The notes under the pieces are model-generated. The model saw only the letters and a list, made by a program, of their open reading frames with translations, had not been told where the DNA came from and did not search any database. The translations under genes were made by a program, and so were the position numbers. Shown here in pieces: positions 1-12,300 of a stretch of DNA of 34,780 nucleotides. Source of the stretch: Prolixibacteraceae bacterium (GTDB taxonomy: Bacteria; Bacteroidota; Bacteroidia; Bacteroidales; Prolixibacteraceae). Numbering within the stretch: the first letter of the stretch is position 1; each line of letters begins with the position of its first letter. The stretch covers positions 1 through 34,780 of the forward strand of contig JAGODU010000027.1 of NCBI GenBank assembly GCA_017998095.1, written 5' to 3'.

Positions 1-453
1 CTCGTAATATTCCGGATCTATTTTTTTCAATTCAAATCGAAGAGGCTCGAGACCATCTCTTTCAAAACGCTCAATTATATTTTTTCTTATTGTAGTATCT
101 ATTGTTGGAAGATCATCAATTCCGTTACAGAGAGCATCGATATATAACATTGAGCCACCGGTCATAATAGCAAAATCATTTTTTTCGAATATTGATGAAA
201 GAATAGTCAGGGCTTCAGCCTCAAAGTTGCTGGCACTGAAGTATTCATGAATTGAATGATTTTGAATCATGTGGTGTTTAACAATATTAAGCTGCTGAGA
301 ATCGGGCACAGCTGTTCCGACTAAAAGTTCCCTGAATATTTGGCGTGAATCGGCAGATATTATTTCTGTATTTAAAAGGGTAGCAGCTTCAATACTTATT
401 GAAGTTTTTCCAATTGCAGTAGGACCAAGAATTATGAAAAGAGTTTTGTCCAT
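1..453 (-). CDS. miaA: tRNA dimethylallyltransferase MiaA, N-terminal part (cut by window edge)
   Basis: MiaA transfers a dimethylallyl group from DMAPP to N6 of A37 in tRNAs that read codons starting with U. The 151 codons visible, read from the ATG at 453, give MDKTLFIILGPTAIGKTS. This is the P-loop (GPTAIGKT, residues 10-17), followed by the family's ISADSRQIF motif near residues 31-39, which contacts substrate and catalytic site, and TGGSMLYI near residue 98. All three are diagnostic of MiaA. The C-terminal half lies outside the window. The gene starts about 60 nt downstream of the terminator that closes the 59-codon gene on the same strand. It may have its own promoter, but I saw no clean TAnnTTTG box in the short gap. 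Confidence 0.95.
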   Translation of the reverse strand, partial: MDKTLFIILGPTAIGKTSISIEAATLLNTEIISADSRQIFRELLVGTAVPDSQQLNIVKHHMIQNHSIHEYFSASNFEAEALTILSSIFEKNDFAIMTGGSMLYIDALCNGIDDLPTIDTTIRKNIIERFERDGLEPLRFELKKIDPEYYE

Positions 454-511
454 TAAAAAATAGAAATTCGTTTTTTAAATAAAAAGTTTTGAAAGGTATA
501 AAACGTATGGA

Positions 512-538
512 CAAAAAAAAAGGGACTCCCGTCCCTTT
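512..538 (-). terminator. Rho-independent terminator of the 59-codon gene
   Basis: On the minus strand, AAAGGGAC (538-531) pairs with GTCCCTTT (526-519) around a GGGA loop, followed by a T run read from 521 to 513. The stem overlaps the stop codon of the small gene at 537-539, so it terminates that transcript before miaA. Confidence 0.85.
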
Positions 539-716
539 ATAAATTATCGATAAATTCACCGAATATATTCAGATAATCCTGCAAGTTTCCAATTTCAATT
601 TCCCTTTCCTTATCTGAAATGGTCATGTCTGAAAAATGCTTTGTTTTAACATCTTGTAATTCAACTTCTTGAACATCTACTGAATTAGACATTGAATCTT
701 TGAGTAAATTTTCCAT
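537..716 (-). CDS. small acidic protein of unknown function, 59 aa
   Basis: I do not recognise this protein. The frame opens at the ATG at 716 (MENLLKDSMSNSVDVQEVEL) and ends in a TAA inside the terminator stem. The product is rich in Asp, Glu, Asn and Leu. It has no Cys, no signal peptide and no membrane segment; the second half (DKEREIEIGNLQDYLNIFGE) could be amphipathic helix. The case for a real gene is structural. A full Bacteroidota-type promoter lies upstream at 882-853, and a strong intrinsic terminator overlaps the stop, so it has its own transcription unit between gap and miaA on the same strand. The spacing implies a leader of about 130 nt. It could instead be a short peptide riding on a small RNA. 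Confidence 0.6.
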   Translation of the reverse strand: MENLLKDSMSNSVDVQEVELQDVKTKHFSDMTISDKEREIEIGNLQDYLNIFGEFIDNL

Positions 717-1024
717 ACGAAATGCGATTAGTTACAAATTGTTACACATTAATGCTTCGGATGCAAATTAAAGTAATCTATCATCCTGAATTTCAAAGAA
801 CAAAAGAATTGAACATTGAATTCTTGATTCTCGTTTTTTAATAGAGCAATATCAAAAGTATAAATTCTTTAATACAAGCAAAATTTTCTGAGGTTACTTT
901 TTGGCAAGAGAAGGGCAGGAATAAATTAATTGACTGTTTTAAAGAATCTTATATGAATGTTTTTCATTTTTTATAAATAGAACAATAGATGATTGGATTC
1001 GAAAGATAAATATTTATCAATATT
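717..1024. other. non-coding gap between the 59-codon gene and the gap terminator
   Basis: I see no gene here. The stretch is AT-rich. It holds the promoter of the 59-codon gene and, at 804-825 inside its predicted leader, a short inverted repeat (AAGAATT and AATTCTT around 8 nt). Confidence 0.6.
853..882 (-). promoter_or_regulatory. Bacteroidota-type promoter for the 59-codon gene
   Basis: On the minus strand, TTTG (882-879), an 18-nt spacer and TACTTTTG (860-853) match the Bacteroidota housekeeping consensus TTTG / TAnnTTTG. The predicted transcript start is near 848-845, about 130 nt before the ATG at 716. Confidence 0.6.
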
Positions 1025-1057
1025 AAAAAAAAAGAGGCGCTTACAGGGCGCCTCTTT
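1025..1057 (-). terminator. Rho-independent terminator of gap
   Basis: On the minus strand, AAAGAGGCGC (1057-1048) pairs perfectly with GCGCCTCTTT (1040-1031) around a 7-nt loop and is followed by a T run. It starts 23 nt after the gap stop codon. Confidence 0.93.
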
Positions 1058-1079
1058 GTATATATTATACAATATAATA

Positions 1080-2096
<1,017 letters not shown>

Positions 2097-2284
2097 TTAT
2101 CGTTTTAATTATTAGTTATAAAGTTATTACGAAGTAATATTATTTTAAAATGGAGCCACAAATTAAATACTTCTAATTCAGAGAATCAAGTTTTAAAAAT
2201 TGTTTTTAAATATTTTTCCGTAAGAATAATTATTTAATAACAAAGAAGAGTGCTTGTTGGGGTGTGTGGCATCTGTTTTTACAA

Positions 2285-2362
2285 GGGGCATTGCAAGCGT
2301 AGCGTGGCAATCTGTCCATTAAAATTAGAGATTGCTTCACTTCGTTACCAACGACAGATTTA
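2285..2362. repeat. possible dispersed intergenic repeat, imperfect inverted pair
   Basis: GGCATTGCAAGCGTAGCGTG followed by GCAATCTGTCC faces AGATTGCTTCACTTCGTTAC followed by CAACGACAGATT. The two halves are imperfect inverted copies built on a GATTGCTTC...CAATGAC-like core, a pattern I associate with dispersed intergenic repeats. A further fragment (AGCAATGACGAT) lies near 2672. Copies elsewhere in the genome cannot be tested here. Confidence 0.4.
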
Positions 2363-2464
2363 TATTCTTTCACATTCTCATGTTGCTGAAATAATTAGTT
2401 GGAACTCACAACGACTGTGATAACAACCAATCAACTTTTAATAAAGGACAATTTTCTCGTTAAT

Positions 2465-2614
2465 CAGGGCTAAAGCCCGTTATAACTATTGCTCGTTGTT
2501 ACCCCGGCCTAAAGGCCAGGGTTAATAAGAAGGAGGAAGCTGCCAATAATAATAACCCTGGCCTTTAGGCCGGGGTAAGCATGAACGCCTGACAACATGG
2601 GCTTTAGCCCTAAC
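2465..2614. repeat. nested inverted repeat with a perfect 26-bp inner pair
   Basis: The inner arms at 2499-2524 and 2553-2578 are perfect 26-bp inverted copies separated by 28 bp. Each arm contains a smaller near-palindrome, GGCCTAAAGGCC or GGCCTTTAGGCC. Outside them, CAGGGCTAAAGCCCGT (2465-2480) and ATGGGCTTTAGCCCTA (2597-2612) form a second, imperfect inverted pair. It has no coding capacity and no T run. Confidence 0.8.
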
Positions 2615-3237
2615 AGACGAAGTTTACTCCCTGTCATATTCACATTGTTCCTAAATTCTTTGGTTCGGGACTAGCAATGACGATGATTTCGAAGATTTAA
2701 GTCACTATAAGTAGGGTAAGATTTGAGTCAATATTTTGTTAAAAGGTACATTTATCCGATGACAAATATACTTTTACGCCTTATTTTTGGTTAAAAAAAC
2801 GATCACATGTTGTATAACATACGAAAATTTTACTTATTTTTGAATAAGCAGGGCAGTTGCAACTCTTACAAGAGGTGAAAAATAAGGCCCAAAAGAGTGT
2901 AAAAGCAACAATAGAAAGGAGTTTAAATTTTTTTGAAATTTTTTTGAAAAAAATATTCATAATACGATAGGGTTTTTATAAAACGAATTGTATAAATAGG
3001 GCACTAAGATACGCACAGTAAGCGAATTTCAAGCGTTTTTTGAAAAAATGGAATATAAAAATTAAAAGATATAATATTTTTAATAGGGGTACATGAAGGG
3101 AACGTTTTTTTTTATATTTTTAATCATCGGAAATTAGAATTTAACAAAAAATAAAAAAATTGGAGTAAATTAATGAAACACTAACAAAATGTACTATAAG
3201 CTAAAGAATTCCTCGTGATAAAAAGCGCAGAATTTAT

Positions 3238-3255
3238 TGTACAATATTTTGTACA
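3238..3255. promoter_or_regulatory. perfect 7-bp dyad overlapping the -33 box, possible operator
   Basis: TGTACAA (3238-3244) and TTGTACA (3249-3255) form an exact dyad around TATT. The right arm contains part of the TTTG -33 element, so a dimeric regulator bound here would compete with RNA polymerase. The regulator is unknown and the operator role is inference. Confidence 0.4.
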
Positions 3256-3279
3256 TTGTCAATAAATTTTATACGTTTG
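3248..3279 (+). promoter_or_regulatory. Bacteroidota-type promoter of the giant secreted protein
   Basis: TTTG (3248-3251), a 20-nt spacer and TACGTTTG (3272-3279) match TTTG / TAnnTTTG exactly. The predicted transcript start near 3286 leaves a leader of about 100 nt before the ATG at 3385. Confidence 0.6.
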
Positions 3280-3384
3280 TAACTTATTGTGTACTATAGA
3301 TACGTATACACAGTTGTGAAAGATGAAAAAATTAAATAAATTTAAATCAATCAATCAATTAAGTTCAATTTAAAAACAAGTGCT

Positions 3385-6300
3385 ATGAGAAAATCATTTA
3401 CACGGCTCCTCGGAGTTTTCATACTTTTTTGTATGATGGCTTTGCAAGCTGTAGCACAACCCACTGTCAACAAGTTAAATCCTGTTGATGGTGCGTGTCA
3501 GGTTGCTCGGCAAGGAGTATTTGTTATTACATTCAATGAGGATGTAAGTCCCGGATACAATGGGACAATTTCTCTTAATAATCGAATGGCGACTGAGTAC
3601 ATCCCCATTCAGCTGAGGTCAGAGTTTGAGTCCTCAGCCGGATCAGGAGTATTCAACGCACCTGCCGGAGCATTAGCCCCTTGGAAGGTTACATTCAGTG
3701 GCAAAACAGTAACAATTGATTTCGGGTACAAACTAAATGAGTACCAGGAATATTACATTACTGTTTCTGCAACAGCTGTTAAGAGCAAAGCTAATCCGAC
3801 AAAATTCTTTGCCGGTTTAACTGGATCTGCTCTTGATGCTAATGTTTGCCAGAATGACCCTAACGCTCAATGGGACTTTACTTCGAAAGATGAAACTGAC
3901 CCATTTGCAGCAACTTTAGTTCCTGCAGATGAAGCTAAAAACATTGCACAGAACACAACCTGTACAGTTACATTTAATGAAAATGTAACATGGTTAGGTG
4001 GTGCAACAGGCAATAATGCAACATTGAAAACCGGAGATATCGCTATCTACGATTGTACTGACTTAGGTGGTATAGTTGGTGGTGATGTTATTTATGACAA
4101 GCCTTTAAGTGCTGTTATTACAGGTAATGCTCTTGTTATTACATGGCCGGGTCTTTTGCCTCCTACAACTGATGTTTATGTACGTATTAAACCTGGAATC
4201 ATCGAAGACCTTAGAGGAAATGATTTCGCAGGATTCAATACAAACGGACAGCCTTACGGAACTGCTTATACTACTCCGACCGGAGCAGGTAAAGGTTGGA
4301 ACTTTACAACTAAGGACAACACAGTTCCTACAATTGCTTTCGCATGGACTTCATGTTTTGCTGATGCTAACATTACAATTACATTGAATGAAACAGGTAT
4401 TGTAAAAGCCATTACACGTGCTTCTGTTTCTTCAAGTATTGCTTCTTATATTTCACTTATGCAGGGTACAACTGCTGTTCCTTTCACAGCTTCTTTAGCT
4501 GAAGTATCAGGTACAACTGTTATTACTGTTAATCCTACTCCTGCTTTAATAAGCGGACAGCCTTATGTAATAACTTTGCTCGATGGACTATGGGATAGTT
4601 CAGACAATGCAATTGTAACAAAGAATGCTACATTAACTGCAAGTGATTATACTGCTCCTGACCTTACAAAGAAAGACTGGAAGAATCCTGATGGAACAAC
4701 TTTCAATCTTAATCTTATATCAAATGAAGCTGCTACATATTATTATATAATAGTAAAAGCAAGCGATCTTGCAAAAGGTACTGATGCATATTACTATAAA
4801 CCAGAAAATATTTCTGCTTCAAGTCAGACTTATCAGAGTGTTATATTAAATATTGTAAATTTAATTGGTACAACTCCCGGAACAACTACCACTTATAATT
4901 GGTGGGGTGCAACAGGTGTAACTGATGACAAGACTATTACTGTATATGGTGCCGGTGATATTATTGCTCCTGCTAATACAGAATTACTCGAGCATGTTAC
5001 TATGCTTCCTCCTTCACACGGAACTGACTGGGTAGTATTAATGTTTGGTGCTGATAATTCTACTTGTGGTAACAACACTATTGGTGCCGGTTTATCATCA
5101 ACTAAGAATGTATCAGGTCCATTATACATACTTCCTTCTACATTTGATATTCTTCCTCCTGTTCCAACTATTACTGCTGCTTTAGTAGACCCATCTGATG
5201 AGGTTGACGGTTGCAGTGAATTACCTGGAACAGATAAAGACAGCAGTCCTGACGTGGCAAACGGTATTCAAAGAAACGGTCCTGTTTACATTACTTTCAA
5301 CGAAGATGTTGAAGATGATGATGGTTCTGCTTTTACAGGTGCTGAAATTGCTGAAGCAGTTAGTTTAAATGACGGAACTCCGGTTCTTATAAATACAACA
5401 ACAACAACTTACGATGCTGCGAAAAAGAGGTTTGTAATTTATCCTGCAAGACCTTTTGCTTCAGGTGGAACTTTAACTGTTACGTTACAGTCTAACAGAT
5501 TACAGGATGCTCAGGATATTGAAAGATTTGGTCCTAACGGAACTGAATTATTATTACCTGCAAGTGCTACTTTCTGTATCGAATCTTATCGCGGACCTAT
5601 CGTAGCCGTTAATCCATGTGCACATTCAATTAATTTTGACCGTGCAGGTGAAATCGTAATATCAATTAAGAAAGCAGTTTATGCTCCTGCAATTGATGGT
5701 GGCGGTGCAATCTCAGCTGATTCAGCTAATGTTGCATTTGTTGGTAAATATATCCAGATGAGGAAACATCCAGCCGGAGAACCAACTATAGCTACTCTTA
5801 ACTCAGGTGAAATTATTTATGACGGAAATGCAAATCCTAAAGATTCATATTTCTTATCAAGAGTTGCTTTCACAGTTCTTTATCAGGGAGACTCAACTTT
5901 AATCAAGATTACTCCTAAATCAGGCTTCGAATGGGAATCTGAAACATGGTACTCAATTGAACTTGAAAGAAGTATCCGTACAGTTGACCTTCTTGACTTG
6001 ACAGATGAAGAACTAACAGGTAGTGCATGTGCAATCAGCAACTACTGGAGTACATTCAGAAGTGAAGACAGCCGTGATCCTCAGTTATTCTTCTATGAAG
6101 ATGATAACTTTACAGTAAATGGTCTTGGAACTGTTGAACCTAACTTATGCAACAATCTTGATGTAGCTGCTAATGCTAACATTTTGGTTTCTGTTGACGA
6201 GTGGGTAAAATTAGGTTTCGGCCAGGTATTAGGCGTGACTAACCTTGATCCATCAGATGAAATTGATGATGCAAACGCATTGCGTCGTTATTTCTCATTA

Positions 6301-9300
6301 TTTGATGTTACAAAGGCTGATTCTATAACAAGAATATCTTTTGATGTTAAGACATTTACATTAAGTGCAAGTGGTGATATTGCTCAATTCTATATTGATC
6401 CTTATCGTGCTTCTGGTGATGCACCTAACTTTGTAAAAGGACATAACTATCAGGTTTGTTTCATTGACAATCCTAATGAAGTAAATGCTTGGGCAGATTA
6501 TACACCTGGTGATGCACTTGTTGATGACAATGGCAATCCTGTAGCTGTAACTTGCTGCACATTCACTTGTCCGCTTGATCCAGTTGCTCCACAATGCCTT
6601 TTAAGTGCAACGATTGAAGATAAAGTTTTAAATAATGTTACATCATCTTTAAAACCGGTTACTGATGTTCCTGTAAATTCAGATTCAATTGTAAATCTTA
6701 CGTTGAATTTTGGTATTGTATTGAATAACCCATTATTATGGTCAGGTAGTATTAGTATTATAGATACATTAACAGGTGGTGTTGTTCAATCTGCAAATTT
6801 GAATACAGGTGTATTATCAACTCCCGGAACTTCCGTTTCTTATGTATTTAATATGCATGATGCTTTAACCGGAACTTCAAAATGGAGAGACCTCAGAGGT
6901 TATATGATTCAGTTCTCAGGAACTAACCTGATCAACGGTTTAACTACAAGTTGTCCGTTCCCATCAGTTGTTCGTCCATTCAATCCAATTCATACAATTG
7001 ACGGATCAGCTCCTGTTATTACTGCATTCATTCCTGATGTTCCCGGAACACCGGGTGTTATTGGTAATTGTTTAACAGACAAAGATCAAACAGACATTAT
7101 AATTGTATTTGATGAAAATGTAACAAAACAAGCAGGTAAATTCCTTGAAATCTGGAGACAGAGTACAAACTCAGTAATCAGAACTATTGATGCTGCTCTT
7201 GCAAATGATACCAAGGGTGATACATTGACTATTTCAAAGGATATATTTAAAGCTAGTCTTGAATACAACGAATCATATTACATACATATTCCTAAGGGAT
7301 TTGTTAAAAATGCTGTTGGTTTAGAAAATGGCTGGATTACAGTTGATGATTCACTTACATTCTGCGTAGGTCCAAATCCTGCTCCACAGATTGTATGCGG
7401 TTCATTCGTGCCTGCACACAATTCTACAACAAACAATCAGAAACCAAATCTTGAAATTACTTTCTCAGAACCGGTTACTCCAGTAGCAGGTTTCGGTCTA
7501 GACATTCAGATTTACAGAAATGGAATGAACAGCCCAACAACTGCATTCATGAGAGCTCCTGTAACAGTTTTCACAAAAGCTGATGCTGATGGTAAGAAAT
7601 GGAGATTTGCAACTTCTGCTGCATTTAATAATGCTAACTATACTTCATACAGCCAGTTTGAATGGGATTCATGTTTCGATGTAAATATAGCAGCCGGTGC
7701 ATTCCGTGAAGTTAATGGAACACAGACTACTTCTGCATTGGTTACACACCCATTCCCATCTGTACCGGCAAGTGTTTGCCAGTGGACATTCTGTATCGGT
7801 GACAATACACCTCCTACAGTTAAATTCTGGCCTGAAAACAATGAAGTACACGTTCCTACTAACGCACACTTGTATGCATTTATCAGCGAATTACCTGTAA
7901 TGGCTGACGGAACACCACTTAATGTTACAAACGTTGAAGGTTACTTCGATGTACGTGTTGATGGTGCTTCTATTCCATTCGATGTAGAATTCGTAGGTAA
8001 TGATATACCTGGTGGTGATAACCAGAAACAAAGAATTCGTATTGTACCTCGTGACCCTGCAGGTCCGGATTGGAGTTTGACTTCAACTACACCTACAATG
8101 CAGGCTGAAAAGGTTTATACATTGCGCTTTACAAATCTTGCTGGAAACGCAGAATTACAAGATGTTAATGGTAATGCTGTAACAAATGGTGAAGTAACAT
8201 TCACAACTGAAGATATTACAAAACCAACATTTGATGTTCTTCCTGCAGTATCCGGAACTCCTACAAGTAATAAGGTTACTGTTACCGGTTCATTAAATGA
8301 AGCTGGTAAAGTACGTTGGTTGCTTGTTGCACATGACGGAACATATCCAACAGATGTATCTTACAACAATCCTATCTGGGCTTCTACTTATACAAGTTTA
8401 GGTCTTGCAAGAGGTGAAGTTGCTACAAGCGGAACAGGTAATGACTTTACTATTACTGCTGAACTTCTTCCGGATCCTACTTCAACTTATGACTATGATA
8501 TTATTGTATTCGGTGCTGATGACGAAGTTGATTTCTTTGCAACTGATGCTCAGATAATGGCAGAATGGCCATATACAATGAATCCTTCATTTGAAACTGA
8601 AGTTTATCGTATCAAGGATTTACGTCCTGCACCAAACAGAACTGTAATTTCTCCTGTAGTACATTTCTCATTCTGTGATAATGATGCTCCAAGATTAGTT
8701 GGTACTATACCTGCACGTTCACCTAAGAATATGAGTTTCCCTGTTGAAGGAAGAATAGAATTGATATTCAATGAAAACGTACAGATTAATGATAACAACA
8801 CAACTGGTTACAAAATCGTATTACGTGACGCTAACAACAACTTAGGCGTTCCACTTGCATACGATGTAACTAAGGGTGATACTATTATACTTTATCCTCT
8901 TGATTCAGCAAAAGTTGATACTGAAGCTGATGCATTTATGCCATGGGCACTTGCTCAATCATTAGGTTACAAGAAAGACTTGGATGAACAGCGTGACTAC
9001 TATCTTGAAATTGACCGTTGGGCTATTTCAGATGATGGTGGTTGTACAGCTCCTGGTAACTACTGGCACGAATGGGTAGGTAAAGACAGTCTGCAGTTCC
9101 GTACTGAAGACAACACTCCTCCATGTCTTGCTAAATGGATGCCTAAGGCTTGTGTTCAACCTGAAGAAGATTTAGTATTGACATTCAATGAAGCAAACGA
9201 CATGAGTGTTAATTCTGCTATCACAGGCGACTCAGCTTACATCTATATTTACAAAGTAGGTACTATTATACCTCACGAACGTATACCTGCAAGCACTGCA

Positions 9301-12300
9301 ACCAAAGTTAAATTATCTAACGGACAATACCAGTTTACTATTCCTACTACTTATAAATATTTAAGTGGTGAATCTTATAAAGTAAGAGTTCCTGGTAATT
9401 TATTCAAAGATTCATACGCTAATGTATGGGTTGGAGATACTTGCGGATGTGCTTCACCTGCAAAATCAGGTTTCTCATGGACATTCGATGTTCGTGACTA
9501 CGAAGATCCTATTGCTTCTTGGGTACTTATTCAGGATTTCACATATCTTAATGTAGCTTATCAAGATCCTGAGTATCCACAATATGCAAAAGTGGTAGAA
9601 AAGAAAGCCGGTGAAACTGAAGCAAATGTTCCTACTTCATCATTATTGAAAATTAAGTTTGATGAAGAAGTATATCTTCTTGATAAAGATGTAACTCCGA
9701 ATGTATGGTATAAAATGAATGCACCTCAGGTATTAGATGAACTTGTAGCTGCTATCCATATTAAAGATGTTACAAATAATAAGGAATTATTCTATGATCC
9801 TAATGGTATTATTAATTCTGCAACTGATACTGCATGGATATTTGCTGAAACTGTAGGTACTGATTACGCTGTAATCAGAGTATTCCAGGCACAAGAGCAT
9901 TGGACTCCTGCAATGACAACACCATGGGTGAAAGATGCCGGATTCAAGAGTAATACAACATACACTGTTTCTCTTGATGCAGGTTTGTTTGCTGATGAAG
10001 AAGATTGTGATAATACTCGCAATATCTATGATGCACTTCCTGCTCCACTTGGAACATTTATTACAAGAGATGACACACCTCCGACACTTACAATTACAGA
10101 CTCTAAGGGTGCTGCAATTTGTGGTGGATACTGTGCTAGTCAGGTAGCTCCTATTAAGCTTTCATTCAACAATCCTGTTGTAAAGACACCTTTCGCAGGT
10201 ATTGATTATGATGCATTGATATGGGATTCAGAAGATGTTAACTGGTGGACTTATTCTAACTTGCCATTAACACCTGCTGACCTTATTAATACAGCTGATG
10301 GTGACTTCCTCAACTTCTTCTATCTTGGTTCAACACCTTCCGGTTCAGGAACTCCGGTTACTTTATCAAACGTAACTGTTGATCCAAACGGTAAGGACAT
10401 CCTTATCTATCCAAGTGCTAACTTAGTATCTGAAGGATATTACAAGATTGTATTCAAGGGTGGTTCTGTAAAAGACCAGAAACGTATACCTGATGGTAAC
10501 GAATTCCTTGGTGACACTTGTATTTTCAGAGTACAAGACTGGATTGCTCCTCAGGCATTAGCTTTCTATCCTGCAGATAATGCAAGTGGTATAAGCAATG
10601 AACTCGCAGGTACAACTTCTATACCTTATACAATAGGTTCAAGTTCATACACTGCTACTGTTACTGTAGGTGCTGATTCATTAGCTATCTTATTCACTGA
10701 ACCAATTGCTAAGGGTACAACAACTGACGATCTTATCTTACGCCGTATGAACGGTCAGATAATTGACGAAATTGGTATCGAAGCATGTAAGGTTGACCAG
10801 ACAAATAAATCAGTTTTGGTTATTCCTATTGATTCACTTGAAGAATTCACTGCTTACTACGTTGAAGTACCTGCAGGTTTCGTAACTGATGCTGACACAT
10901 TAGGTTGTGTACCAAACAACAGTGTTGCTATTGATCCTGAACTCTACCAGTTCGGTTGGAACTTTGCAACTGCTGATGCTACACCTCCAATTGCTATAGC
11001 TTACATACCAAATCATACAGATACAGTTCCACGTAACAGTGATCTTACAATTATATTTGATGAGAATATATTCCCAAGTACTTCAACTGATTGCGAACTT
11101 TATATCTATCATCATGACAATGTAGTAGGTTGGGTTGGTAATCCTTCAGTAGACTTTGGAAACGTTGTAGAAGTTATTGAATTCAATGTAGGAGGAAATC
11201 CTAACTACGAACTTTCAGGTACTAACATTTACAACCAGCTTGACAGGAATGTTATTACATTCGATCCTGTTAATGACTTTACAAGAATTGGAACATATTA
11301 TATCAGAGTTGACGGTAATTGTATCGCTGACGGACAGGGTAACTTCTGGACAGGTGTACATGACTCTACAACATGGAGATTTACTGTAACAAATGATGTT
11401 ACTCCAATACTTAATACAACAAATCCTGAATATGATCATGCAAATGCAGCATGGCAATATGTTGAATTACCAGCTGATCCTCATGGATATGTAATTGCTG
11501 ACCTTTCAATGACATTTGTTGATGAAATTTACAAACAACCATTATTGGTAGCACCTGGACAAGGTAAGATCAAGATCTTTGAATATCGTTACAATCCTAA
11601 AACATTCAAAGCTGAAGAAAAACTTTGGAAAGAATATGATATCAATGATGAAGCAGTTGTATTCAACAATGATAAAGTAACTATCAACGACGTATTACTC
11701 CGTGACTGCATTAACAAACAGTTCGGTACTTACGAAGAATGTTACTATGTATATGTTGACCGTGGTGCTGTAACTAACGGATATCCTGGAAGCAAAACAT
11801 TCTGGGCTGGTATTGACAATGCATTTGTTTGGAGATTCCAGACAGGTTGTGATGACACATTTGTATGTGAATCAGAAATTGTTAGTCCTAATGTAGCCGC
11901 TGACGGTGAAGCAGCTCTTAACCTTACAATCGAAGATGCGAGCACATTAGTTGCTACATTCGGTGAAGGAATTGAAGCTATACCTAATGCAGCAGGTAAG
12001 ATCCAGTTGTTAGATGAAGAAGGTTTAGTAGCAGAAATTGCTGTAGTTGATTCAATGTGTGAAGGAAACACATTGACTGTTGACATCAGTGCATTCCTGA
12101 AAGACGAAACTAACTATACTGTAATAGTACAGGCAAATGCATTTGGCGATACTTCAACAGTATCAACAGGCATTACTGCTAACTGTTTAGGTGAATGGAA
12201 ATTCCAGACAGGTGACAACACTAATCCATATCCGGAAACAATGTCATTTGACGGTGAAGACTGCGTTGAAGCTGCTCCGGTATTTGTAATGACATTTGAT

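Noticed and set aside
2465..2614. CRISPR-like or terminator reading of the nested repeat
   Set aside because: There are only two inverted, not direct, repeat pairs, no spacers of regular length, and no T run or adjacent gene end.
11745..12086. 113-codon open frame on the minus strand
   Set aside because: Shadow of the biased codon use of the giant gene; no independent support.
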